Source: Pedobacter panaciterrae
GTDB lineage: Bacteria > Bacteroidota > Bacteroidia > Sphingobacteriales > Sphingobacteriaceae
NCBI RefSeq assembly: GCF_013204795.1
Contig: NZ_JABMKW010000020.1
Coordinates: forward strand, 1 to 64,000
DNA: 64,000 bases
Direction of reading: 5' to 3'
The notes beneath the pieces were generated by a model. It worked only from the letters and a program-made list of their open reading frames with translations. It was not told the origin of the DNA and searched no databases. The position numbers and the translations under genes are program-made. This document shows, piece after piece, positions 52,993 to 61,498 of this stretch; within the stretch, counting starts at the first letter, position 1; the number at the start of each line of letters is the position of its first letter.

Positions 52993-55900
52993 ATGAGACT
53001 GAAACAGAGCATTTTAATGCTCTGCCTTCTGCTTGCTTCCTCTGGGTGCAACATGTCAAAAAAGACAAGTCAGAGGAATGTGAAGGGAATAACCGACCCT
53101 GATCAAAAGCAGTTTGCAGAGCATATCCGTACCACTGAATTTCAGACACCTGAGCAGGAGCGTGCCGGATTTAAATTACCTCCGGGATTCGAAATTACAC
53201 TTTATGCATCTGAACCCGACATAGGAAAACCAATAAACATGGAGTTTGATGAAAAAGGTCGGCTATGGGTCACACAGTCATCAGAATATCCAATGGCAGC
53301 AGCTCCGGCAAAAGGGCATGATAAAATAACCATACTTGAAGACTCAGATGGAGATGGGAAGGCCGATAAATTCATACCATTTGCAGAAAATCTAAATATA
53401 CCAATTGGTGTAATACCGGTTCAGAAAGGCGCTATTGCCTTTAGTATCCCAAATATTTACCAGTTTACTGATTTAAATGGAGATTGGAAATCAGATGAAA
53501 AAAAAGTAATTCTAGGTGAATTTGGTCACCAGGATACACATGGGATGGTCAATAACTTTATAAGGGGGTTCGACGGATGGATCTATGCTTGCCATGGGTT
53601 TACCAATACTTCAACAATTGCAGGTACTGATGGAGATTCCATTACCATGGTTTCAGGAAATACATTTCGTTTTCAGCCTGATGGAAGTAGGGTAGAGCAA
53701 ACTTCATATGGTAGGGTGAATCCTTTTGGCTATACATTCGATGAATGGGGGTATCTGTATTCAGTTGATTGCCATTCTAAGCCAATTTATCAATTGATTA
53801 GAGGAGCGGAATATCCTCATTTTGGTAAGAAGTCGCCAGCCATGGGCTTTGCTCCCGAAATGATGAGTTATGAACTTGGATCAACAGCGTTATCTGGTCT
53901 GGTTTATTATTCCGGAGAGCAATTTCCCCAAGAATACCGAAACAGTTTTTATTCAGGAGATGTGGTTACCTGCCGGATCAATAGAAATACAATGTCTTTT
54001 ACCGGTTCATCACCCGAAGCGAAGCGTCAGGAGGATTTCTTAATCAGTTCCGATCCATGGTTCAGGCCCGTTAACATTAAAACAGGGCCTGATGGTGCTT
54101 TATATATTGCCGATTTCTATAACCGTATTATCGGGCATTATGAGGTACCTCTGGACCATCCGCTCAGAGACCGTCAAAGTGGAAGGATCTGGAAAATAAC
54201 TTATAAAGGCGATAAGAAACATAAAGATAATAAGCTTAAAGATTGGTCAAAAGCCAGCCTTGCTGAATTGATTAAAAACTTAAACCATCCTCAACTTAAT
54301 CTAAGAATGATGATTGCCAATCAAATTGTTGAAGGGTATGGGGTAAAGGCAGTTGATCAGTTAACCGATAAACTTAAATCATCCAAAACCGATTCAAGGT
54401 CCTATGTTCAGACTTTGTGGATTTTGTTTCGTTTAAAGGCTTTACAGGACGGGGTTTTAGATAAGGCACTTAATCATAACGATGCGGTGATTAGAGTGCA
54501 TGCATTTAGAATACTTGCGGAGAAAACAGCAATTCCATTAAAATATCAGGAAAAGGCATTAAATGCATTAAAGGATACAAGTACACATGTACAGCGTGTT
54601 GCGTCAGAGGTGTTGGGTAAATATCCAAAAGCGGTAGCGGTTAAGGCTTTACTGTCGGTTTACGCTGGCGCTGGTGAACAGGATAGTCATTTGAAATATA
54701 CTGTTCTATTGGCTGTAAGAGATAACTTAAAGAATACTGAAGTAATGAAAAATGTTCTTGCTCAGAACTGGAATGAAGAACAGTTAAAAGTATTGATCAA
54801 AGTTATTTTGGATGTGCCGTCTAAAGAGGCTGCACTATTTGCGATGAGATATCTGCAAAACCATAATTTATCACATAAAGAATTGGTTTCTAATTTAGAA
54901 TATATTGGTCGTTATATGGATGCCGAAAACCTGACGCAACCTATTGAGTTTATCCAGAAAAAGTTTTCTGATGATCTTGATGGGCAGTATGCATTGTTCA
55001 ATACCATGCAGCAGGGTTTACGGCAACGGGGGGGTAAATTAACACCGTCAATGAAAAGCTGGGGAATCACCCTGGCCCAAAAGTCATTAAAAAACATCTC
55101 CGCTACATCTAACCTCTGGAGTAATAAACCACTAGAACAAACCGGCGATCCCATAAATCCTTGGTCAACAATAAATCATGCAATTATTGCAGAATTACCT
55201 GCTCTTAAAGTAATCTGGAGCGAGATTAATGGCTATCCTCCAACTGGCATACTTGTTTCACCTGATTTTGCTTTACCCTCATCTTTAGCACTTAGTGTAT
55301 TTGACAACGATGTACATAACACTGAATCTAAAATAGGTATTTCAAAAAATACTGTTCGAATTCGTCTGGCTAAATCTAAAAAGGTAATTGCCTCTTATCG
55401 TGCAGTGTTTAATGCTAAAATGGAAGCTAAAGAACTTATGAAATCTGTAAAGTTCAATTTAGAGCCTTATAAAGGGCAAATGGCATTTCTTGAAGTTGTT
55501 GATAGCACTAAGACCGGATCTGTTGGGATTGGGGGATTAATACCTGCAGTTTTAAATATCCCGGATAAAGGGGTGGCGGAAACTGCAGCACGCTATACTT
55601 TGGCTGCTGAAATTGTAAGCGATTACAAGGTAAGGGAGCTGGAACCAGAAATGGAAATGTTAGCAAAAGCGCGCTGGGCCGATTACAAGACACGGGCTGC
55701 GGCTGCAATGGCTTTGATGAACTTAAACCCTGCCAAGCATAAAGCACTAATCTCAGAGATATTTTTAAGTCTTGATGAGGGGCAGTTGTTGAAAGAAAAA
55801 ATTGCTCAGGTAATTGGTCAGGATAATTCTGAGAACCGATACGTCTTATTACAAAAAGGTTTTGAGGGAAGTCAACGCAGCTTACAGCTTGCAATTGCAA

Positions 55901-56538
55901 CTATATTGGTCAACTCTGAAAAAGGTATTGATTACCTTTTAACATCTGTTAAACAAGGTGATGTAAAATTCGATCTTTTATCTGAATTGCCAGTAAAAGA
56001 GGGGCTTGCTGCAAATATTAGCTCAAAACAACAGAAACAAATAGATCAAATGAGCTTAGGTCAGGCCTCAGAGAGCGAAGCACGGAAACAGCTGATAGCA
56101 TCCCGATTGTTAGACTTTGATCCTACAACTGTAACTCTAGAATCCGGTAAAGCAATGTTTATGCAGAATTGCAGCATGTGTCACCAGATAAAAGGAAATG
56201 GCGGCATGATAGGCCCACAGCTCGATGGTATTGGAAACTGGGGCCAAAAGGCCTTAACAGAAAAGGTATTGGATCCAAATCGCAATATTTCACAAGCCTT
56301 TAGAACATATAATATAGTTTTAACAAACGGGAAGGTGTTAACCGGTTTGTATCGCAGAGAAGAGGGTGAAGTATTGGTGTTTGCAAACCCTGGTGGGCAG
56401 GAATTTTCCATTCCTAAAAATGAAATTAAAGAAAGAAAACCTTCCAAATATACGCTAATGCCAGATCAATTTAGTAAAACGATTGCCAAAAAGGATTTTG
56501 ATGCATTGCTTAAATATTTGTTAAGTGTAAAAGAATAG
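52993..56538 (+). CDS. PVC-type propeller/HEAT/cytochrome c fusion protein
   Basis: 1,181 residues. A lipoprotein signal (LASSGCNMSK) is followed by the membrane-bound dehydrogenase-type propeller, about residues 55-400 (LPPGFEITLYASEP, MEFDEKGRLWVTQSSEYP, IGVIPVQKGAIAF, PDGALYIADFYNRIIGHYE). Helical HEAT-like repeats follow (about 410-700), then a further beta-rich domain. The C-terminal putative heme-binding domain has CSMCH at residues 1060-1064 (the CxxCH covalent heme site) and a possible Met ligand near YTLMPDQFS. The family is abundant in Planctomycetes/Verrucomicrobia and some Bacteroidota. It is presumed to oxidise sugars and pass electrons to the heme; that remains inference. Confidence 0.92.
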   Translation: MRLKQSILMLCLLLASSGCNMSKKTSQRNVKGITDPDQKQFAEHIRTTEFQTPEQERAGFKLPPGFEITLYASEPDIGKPINMEFDEKGRLWVTQSSEYPMAAAPAKGHDKITILEDSDGDGKADKFIPFAENLNIPIGVIPVQKGAIAFSIPNIYQFTDLNGDWKSDEKKVILGEFGHQDTHGMVNNFIRGFDGWIYACHGFTNTSTIAGTDGDSITMVSGNTFRFQPDGSRVEQTSYGRVNPFGYTFDEWGYLYSVDCHSKPIYQLIRGAEYPHFGKKSPAMGFAPEMMSYELGSTALSGLVYYSGEQFPQEYRNSFYSGDVVTCRINRNTMSFTGSSPEAKRQEDFLISSDPWFRPVNIKTGPDGALYIADFYNRIIGHYEVPLDHPLRDRQSGRIWKITYKGDKKHKDNKLKDWSKASLAELIKNLNHPQLNLRMMIANQIVEGYGVKAVDQLTDKLKSSKTDSRSYVQTLWILFRLKALQDGVLDKALNHNDAVIRVHAFRILAEKTAIPLKYQEKALNALKDTSTHVQRVASEVLGKYPKAVAVKALLSVYAGAGEQDSHLKYTVLLAVRDNLKNTEVMKNVLAQNWNEEQLKVLIKVILDVPSKEAALFAMRYLQNHNLSHKELVSNLEYIGRYMDAENLTQPIEFIQKKFSDDLDGQYALFNTMQQGLRQRGGKLTPSMKSWGITLAQKSLKNISATSNLWSNKPLEQTGDPINPWSTINHAIIAELPALKVIWSEINGYPPTGILVSPDFALPSSLALSVFDNDVHNTESKIGISKNTVRIRLAKSKKVIASYRAVFNAKMEAKELMKSVKFNLEPYKGQMAFLEVVDSTKTGSVGIGGLIPAVLNIPDKGVAETAARYTLAAEIVSDYKVRELEPEMEMLAKARWADYKTRAAAAMALMNLNPAKHKALISEIFLSLDEGQLLKEKIAQVIGQDNSENRYVLLQKGFEGSQRSLQLAIATILVNSEKGIDYLLTSVKQGDVKFDLLSELPVKEGLAANISSKQQKQIDQMSLGQASESEARKQLIASRLLDFDPTTVTLESGKAMFMQNCSMCHQIKGNGGMIGPQLDGIGNWGQKALTEKVLDPNRNISQAFRTYNIVLTNGKVLTGLYRREEGEVLVFANPGGQEFSIPKNEIKERKPSKYTLMPDQFSKTIAKKDFDALLKYLLSVKE

Positions 56539-56561
56539 AATTATCCATATAAAAAAATAAA

Positions 56562-57752
56562 ATGAAGAATATAAACAGACCACTAATTGCATGTTTAGTA
56601 GCTGGTATTTCATTGCTTAGTAATACAGGGTCAGCACAGGTGAAAAGTAAAAATGTAAAAGAAATACATTTTAAAAAGCATACGCTAACTAATGAATTTA
56701 TCTCAGAAGGTTCAGCCGTAGGTGATTTGAATAAAGATGGTAAAATGGACATCATTGCCGGAGCTTACTGGTTCGAAGCACCTGATTGGAAACAACATGA
56801 AATTGATGAACCTAAAAAGTTTGATTGGAAAAACGCTTATAGTAATTCATTTCTAAACCACACAATGGACGTAAATCAGGATGGTTGGTTAGACATTATT
56901 CGGGTCGATTTTCCGGGAGAACCCGCCGTTTGGTATGAGAATCCAAAGAATAAAGACGGACACTGGAAAATGAGAACGCTGTATTCATCTGTAGGAAATG
57001 AATCGCCTCGCTTTGTAGATGTTGACGGAGATGGAAGAACAGATCTGTTATGTGCAGATTCCAAGGGGAATAAAGTAGTTTGGTTAAAGGCGCCAGTTTT
57101 AAAGGGTGATACTACATGGACGGTACATGTTATAAGCGATGTAAAAGACAGGGGAACTCACCAGTTTACCCATGGTTTGGGCTTTGCAGATATCAATAAA
57201 GATGGCCGGGCTGATGTGTTTATTAAAGATGGATGGTGGGAGGCCCCGGTTGACCGTACTGCCTCTGACTGGACATGGCATCCAGCAAATTTTGGCGATG
57301 ATTGCTCTCAAATGTATGCAATGGATTTGGATGGCGATGGCGATGTGGATGTTATTAGTGCTTCTTCTCATAATTACGGAATTTGGTGGCATGAACAGGT
57401 AAAAGATAGTCAGGGGAATACAGCTTGGACACGTCATGAGATTTTTAAATCATTTTCACAAACCCATGGCCTTGCACTGATAGATATGAATCGGGATGGT
57501 CATCCTGATCTGGTAACTGGAAAGCGCTTTTACGCACACAATGGACACGATCCGGGCGAAGAAGAGCCTGCTGTTTTATATTGGTTTGAATATAAGCCGG
57601 GAAAAATTCCCTCTTGGATTCCTCATCAGATCGACGACAATTCCGGGATAGGCCTGCAAGTTGTAACTCAAGATATGAATAAGGATAAACTCATAGATAT
57701 TGTTATTGGAAACAAAAAAGGAGTGTTCTATTTTGAACAATTGAAAAAGTAG
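56562..57752 (+). CDS. FG-GAP/VCBS-repeat exported protein
   Basis: 396 residues with a signal peptide ending SNTGSAQ. About seven FG-GAP motifs form one integrin-type beta-propeller (DLNKDGKMDI, DVNQDGWLDI, DVDGDGRTDL, DINKDGRADV, DLDGDGDVDV, DMNRDGHPDL). There is no ASPIC domain. It starts 23 bp after the cytochrome-fusion gene and was probably co-transcribed with it. It may be a substrate-binding or structural partner of that protein. Confidence 0.88.
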   Translation: MKNINRPLIACLVAGISLLSNTGSAQVKSKNVKEIHFKKHTLTNEFISEGSAVGDLNKDGKMDIIAGAYWFEAPDWKQHEIDEPKKFDWKNAYSNSFLNHTMDVNQDGWLDIIRVDFPGEPAVWYENPKNKDGHWKMRTLYSSVGNESPRFVDVDGDGRTDLLCADSKGNKVVWLKAPVLKGDTTWTVHVISDVKDRGTHQFTHGLGFADINKDGRADVFIKDGWWEAPVDRTASDWTWHPANFGDDCSQMYAMDLDGDGDVDVISASSHNYGIWWHEQVKDSQGNTAWTRHEIFKSFSQTHGLALIDMNRDGHPDLVTGKRFYAHNGHDPGEEEPAVLYWFEYKPGKIPSWIPHQIDDNSGIGLQVVTQDMNKDKLIDIVIGNKKGVFYFEQLKK

Positions 57753-57790
57753 CTTTTTTTGTATATTTATGATAACCAAATATTTAAATA

Positions 57791-58567
57791 ATGAAAAAGC
57801 AATTGACGCTCCTAATTGTTGCTGTATCTTTATTGCTGGTAACATGTAAAAAAAAATCAGGATCTGATGAGCCTGAGCAAACTCCTGTTAAATTATTGTC
57901 CAGAATAATAGAGGTAAGTGGATTTCCAACACCAACCACAAAATTTACGATCTATACTTATGATGAGAAAAAGAGGATAAGTACAATTAGCTGGGCCGGA
58001 AAAGAATTTACGACATATACCTATCATGGTGATGAGCTATTTAGCATAGATACAAAGTTCGGTAATAAGAGAAATCTTTCGGAATTTTCGTATGCTGATG
58101 GAAAACCAAAACAAATAGTCAGGAAATTTTATACCGATGGGGAATTAAAAGGAGGGGTCACGCTCGGGAATATTTATACCGGAGATAAGATTACCGAAGT
58201 TCACGTAAATGAATCTGGCACTGTGGCACAAAAGCGATTTTATCGGTATGCTGGAGATAATATTGTCGGGTATGATAGTCAAACGGATGTATTTATCATA
58301 AAGGAATCTACTTTTGGAACTAAAAAAAGCATGTATTTTAATTCACGATTAAAATACATAAATGGAATAGAGACCTTTGACAGGTTTTCACCTAATGATT
58401 TGCTTGCTTCAGTTATAAAGTATCCAAACGGCGCGGAACTTCGGCAAAAAAATACATTCACTTACGATGATGATGACTTTCCTGTAACTTTGTTAACGGA
58501 GGCTACATTTGAATCTGGCGAAAGTGCAGGAACCTTTAGATATACTTTTGAGTATAAGATGTATTGA
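57791..58567 (+). CDS. YD-repeat-like lipoprotein
   Basis: 258 residues with a lipoprotein signal (LLLVTCKKKSG). The body contains repeated short units of the RHS/YD type, e.g. TYDEKKRISTISWAGKEFTTYTYHGDEL and YADGKPKQIVRKFYTDG, ending YPNGAELRQKNTFTYDDD. This pattern is typical of the small DUF4595/YD-like secreted beta-domain of Bacteroidota. It is the last gene of the cluster before the sigma factor. Function unknown. Confidence 0.8.
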   Translation: MKKQLTLLIVAVSLLLVTCKKKSGSDEPEQTPVKLLSRIIEVSGFPTPTTKFTIYTYDEKKRISTISWAGKEFTTYTYHGDELFSIDTKFGNKRNLSEFSYADGKPKQIVRKFYTDGELKGGVTLGNIYTGDKITEVHVNESGTVAQKRFYRYAGDNIVGYDSQTDVFIIKESTFGTKKSMYFNSRLKYINGIETFDRFSPNDLLASVIKYPNGAELRQKNTFTYDDDDFPVTLLTEATFESGESAGTFRYTFEYKMY

Positions 58568-58646
58568 TTCTACGGATAATGTAAGTTTTCTTCGGTTTCT
58601 GCAACCTATTGAGAAATTGAAGAAATATGTATTTAATTATTAATCT

Positions 58647-59123
58647 ATGGATGAGCAGCCCTTTTTAGTACTGATTCAGGAACATCAGGGTATCATCCAT
58701 AAGATTTGCAGATTATATCGTGATAGTAAGGAAGATCGGGAAGATCTTTTTCAGGAAATCACCTATCAACTATGGAAGTCCTTTCCTTCATTTAAAAGGG
58801 AAGCAAAGGTAAGTACATGGATGTACCGTATTGCGCTCAATACCGCAATTGCTTCGTTTCGGAAAAAAAGACTTGATGTTGAATATCATCAAGTGTTGCC
58901 GGATTTGCCTGATGACGAGGTAGATGAAGAATATGCCATTCGGCAAGAAAGCTTGTTTGCAACGTTAAAACAACTTAACGAAAGTGAAAGGGCTATTGTT
59001 GCCCTTTACCTTGACGACCTTAGTTATAGGCAAATTGCTGAAATAATTGGCATAAATGAAAACAACGTAGGGGTTAAGCTCAATCGAGTAAAACTCAAAA
59101 TCCAAAAACTTTTAATCAGATAA
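58647..59123 (+). CDS. ECF-type RNA polymerase sigma factor
   Basis: 158 residues. Region 2 has KEDREDLFQEITYQLWKSF and VSTWMYRIALNTAI. Region 4 has LSYRQIAEIIGINENNVGVK, the -35-recognition HTH. The length fits an ECF sigma factor, and there is no C-terminal extension. The gene begins 79 bp after the YD-type lipoprotein gene. It is followed 2 bp later by a membrane-protein gene in the position where anti-sigma factors are usually encoded. Confidence 0.93.
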   Translation: MDEQPFLVLIQEHQGIIHKICRLYRDSKEDREDLFQEITYQLWKSFPSFKREAKVSTWMYRIALNTAIASFRKKRLDVEYHQVLPDLPDDEVDEEYAIRQESLFATLKQLNESERAIVALYLDDLSYRQIAEIIGINENNVGVKLNRVKLKIQKLLIR

Positions 59124-59125
59124 TT

Positions 59126-59686
59126 ATGGAAACTGATCCACTTAAATTAGCATGGAATGCTGTACAAACGCCAGTTAAAACGAATAAAGAACTGAGCTCA
59201 ATGCTTATCGAAAGCAAACACCCGGTGCTTAAGGGCATCAGAAAGCAATTTACAATAGAGATAATCGGATGGTCGGTATTTTTGCTTTGCTATTATACCA
59301 TGTTTGACGGCGATCAAAAGCCCATTGCAATCAATATATTACTCGTTGTATCTATGATTTTTGCACTTATTCATAATGTTTTGGGCTACAATTTTTCAAA
59401 AAACCTTATTAATGGAGGCACAATCAAGTCATCATTAGAAAGATACCTGTCAAAAATTAAGGTTTATGCAACGGTATCAATCTCTTCCAGGGCTTTCCTA
59501 ATCACAGGTTTTCTAGTCTTTTTTACTTATAATATAAACTTTACAACAGGCAAATACGTTTTGTTGGCTGGAGTTATTGCTGTATCCCTGGTGCAATTGC
59601 GCTGGTTATTCCTTTTATGGACAAAGCGACTCAAAGTGCTCAACAATACAATTATGGAATTTAGTGTGGAAAAAGAGACTCAGTAG
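59126..59686 (+). CDS. Membrane protein, candidate anti-sigma factor
   Basis: 186 residues with a ~45-residue cytoplasmic N-terminus and four helical segments (about 50-65, 70-90, 118-134, 142-160). The first 45 residues (DPLKLAWNAVQTPVKTNKEL) could be a sigma-binding tail. No zinc ZAS motif (HxxxCxxC) is seen, so it is not a classical ZAS anti-sigma factor. Its place 2 bp behind the sigma gene suggests the role. No family is recognised. Confidence 0.7.
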   Translation: METDPLKLAWNAVQTPVKTNKELSSMLIESKHPVLKGIRKQFTIEIIGWSVFLLCYYTMFDGDQKPIAINILLVVSMIFALIHNVLGYNFSKNLINGGTIKSSLERYLSKIKVYATVSISSRAFLITGFLVFFTYNINFTTGKYVLLAGVIAVSLVQLRWLFLLWTKRLKVLNNTIMEFSVEKETQ

Positions 59687-59716
59687 GACACATTTGTTTA
59701 GACTTAAATATATCGT

Positions 59717-60082
59717 ATGTACTTGTTTCTGGATTGGTTTTTTACAGCATTACACTTAATCATTATTGGATTTAACCTGGTAGGATGGATTTGGAGAAAG
59801 ACAAGAGCACTTCATTTTGTTTTTGTACTATTAACAGCCGGCTCATGGCTGATATTAGGTATCTGGTTTGGACTCGGTTATTGCCCAATAACTGATTGGC
59901 AGTGGCAACTAAAGGAAAAGCTGGGCGAAACCAATTTGCCAAACTCTTTCATAAAGTATTTTGTCGATAAAGTGACCGGGGGGGATGTATCTTCCACATT
60001 TGTTGATATTGCCACAGCTTCATGCTTTATCGCAGCAGTATTATTATCCGTTTATTTAAATTTTATTAAAAAGAAACGATAA
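59717..60082 (+). CDS. DUF2784 membrane protein
   Basis: 121 residues with three helices. The family motif LGYCPITDWQW (conserved GYCPxTDWxW) is obvious at about residues 52-62. DUF2784 proteins are small inner-membrane proteins of unknown function. The gene follows the membrane protein by 31 bp and probably belongs to the sigma operon; a terminator lies 50 bp downstream. Confidence 0.85.
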   Translation: MYLFLDWFFTALHLIIIGFNLVGWIWRKTRALHFVFVLLTAGSWLILGIWFGLGYCPITDWQWQLKEKLGETNLPNSFIKYFVDKVTGGDVSSTFVDIATASCFIAAVLLSVYLNFIKKKR

Positions 60083-60133
60083 AGGCTTATTTGAACAGGT
60101 TCATTAATGACTCAGAACAAAATCATTGGAAAC

Positions 60134-60163
60134 AAAAAAAGCATCCTTTTAAGGGATGCTTTT
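60134..60163. terminator. Bidirectional terminator between convergent genes
   Basis: AAAAGCATCC/GGATGCTTTT forms a 10-bp stem with loop TTTTAAG, A-tract before and T-tract after. It serves the DUF2784 transcript and the convergent cold-shock gene. Confidence 0.8.
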
Positions 60164-60186
60164 CTTTAATTTATAAAATGAGTTGA

Positions 60187-60378
60187 TTAACTGATCTTAA
60201 CATTAATTGCGTTTAAGCCTTTTTTACCTTGCTCAACGTCATAGCTTACTGAATCATTCTCACGAATGCTATCGATTAAGCCTGAAGAGTGTACAAAGAT
60301 TTCGCTATCGCCATTAGCTGGCACGATAAATCCAAAACCTTTTGTCTCATTGAAAAACTTTACTGTTCCTTGTTGCAT
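60187..60378 (-). CDS. Cold-shock protein (CspA family)
   Basis: 63 residues, the classic single cold-shock domain. The RNP1-like KGFGFI is at about residues 13-18 and the RNP2-like IFVHSS at 27-32, starting from MQQGTVKFFNETKG. It binds single-stranded RNA/DNA and acts as an RNA chaperone. The stop is 24 bp from the shared terminator. It is smaller than E. coli CspA (70 aa), as is usual in Bacteroidota. Confidence 0.97.
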   Translation of the reverse strand: MQQGTVKFFNETKGFGFIVPANGDSEIFVHSSGLIDSIRENDSVSYDVEQGKKGLNAINVKIS

Positions 60379-60482
60379 TATATTGTAATTTAATTATTTT
60401 CAAATGTACATTTAATTTATTGAAAAACAGCAATTTATTAAAAATATATTCATATATTCTTTAATTGATACTTCAAGCCAAC

Positions 60483-60698
60483 CTATTTTGATCTTTTTGA
60501 GGTTAGTAAAATAACCACCCCTGCAATCAAAACTACACCACCGATGTATGGAGGCCAGTTTACACTTTTTTCCCTGTCTGCCGAAATCTGAATAGGGCCG
60601 GCATCAATCAACTTTTCTTTTTTGGTGTAGGTAAATCCTGTCCAAATCAGCATAACAACGCCAAGGATTATCATTACTAATGCTATTGTTTTGTTCAT
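60483..60698 (-). CDS. Small two-helix membrane protein
   Basis: 71 residues with two transmembrane helices (about 5-23 and 49-66) around a charged loop (YTKKEKLIDAG). It resembles small DUF3185-like inner-membrane proteins, but this is a weak similarity. The C-terminus SKRSK is basic, so N- and C-termini are probably cytoplasmic. Function unknown. It is separated by 104 bp from the cold-shock gene on the same strand. Confidence 0.7.
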   Translation of the reverse strand: MNKTIALVMIILGVVMLIWTGFTYTKKEKLIDAGPIQISADREKSVNWPPYIGGVVLIAGVVILLTSKRSK

Positions 60699-60774
60699 GG
60701 CTATCTCTTTAATTTATTTTATACAACAGCCTTGTATATTAAATGTTTGATTATAATATTTTGTATTTTGCATA

Positions 60775-61488
60775 ATGAGTTTTTTAACCGCTGAGTGGCG
60801 AAAGCTAGCTATAGCTAATTATGCTATTGATAAGAATTTACTTATTCCCTATTTGCCGGCTGGCACAGAGCTGGATTTATGGAATGATACCTGTTATGTA
60901 AGCTTAATCGGCTTTCTGTTTAAAAACACAAAGCTGTTGGGGTTCAGTATTCCCTTTCATGCAAACTTTGAAGAGATAAACCTTCGGTTCTATGTCAGGT
61001 ATAACGATAATGGAGTCGTAAAAAGGGGTGTGGTATTTATTAAGGAGATAGTGCCAAAATTTGCATTATCAATAGTAGCCAATGCTATTTATAACGAAAA
61101 CTATGAGGCAATGCCAATGAGTCACTGTATAAAGGAAAATGAAGAAGATCGTTATGTAGAATATAAGTGGCGGTATAACAATCAATGGCAAAGTTTTAGT
61201 GTAACGGCAAACAAAGCCCTTTCAGAAATCCAGACGGGAAGCGAAACCGAATTTATTACAGGCCACTACTGGGGATATGCAAGATATAGCTCAGAAAAAA
61301 CTAACGAATATGAGGTAAAACATCCTAAGTGGGCCCAATACAAAGTAAAAAGCTTTAATATCGCTGTTGATTTTGGATTGGTATATGGACAGAATTTTAG
61401 TTTTCTTACACAGCAGCAACCTGTATCGGTAATGCTCGCCGAGGGCTCTGATATTTCTGTTGAACGAAAGAATACGATTCGTATTTAA
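60775..61488 (+). CDS. DUF2071/YqjF-family protein
   Basis: 237 residues beginning MSFLTAEWRKLAIANYAID, with PYLPAGTELDLWNDTCYVSL and NTKLLGFSIPFHANFEEINL, the conserved core of DUF2071. The middle carries RRGVVFIKEIVPKFALSIVANA, typical of the acetoacetate-decarboxylase-like fold suggested for this family. Not membrane-bound. Function unknown. It is divergent from the small membrane-protein gene and convergent with the next gene. Confidence 0.88.
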   Translation: MSFLTAEWRKLAIANYAIDKNLLIPYLPAGTELDLWNDTCYVSLIGFLFKNTKLLGFSIPFHANFEEINLRFYVRYNDNGVVKRGVVFIKEIVPKFALSIVANAIYNENYEAMPMSHCIKENEEDRYVEYKWRYNNQWQSFSVTANKALSEIQTGSETEFITGHYWGYARYSSEKTNEYEVKHPKWAQYKVKSFNIAVDFGLVYGQNFSFLTQQQPVSVMLAEGSDISVERKNTIRI

Positions 61489-61498
61489 ATACTTATTA

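Noticed and set aside
52841..53149. Minus-strand ORF over the start of the cytochrome-fusion gene
   Set aside because: It overlaps the strong terminator and the signal peptide of a clear gene and has no features of its own.
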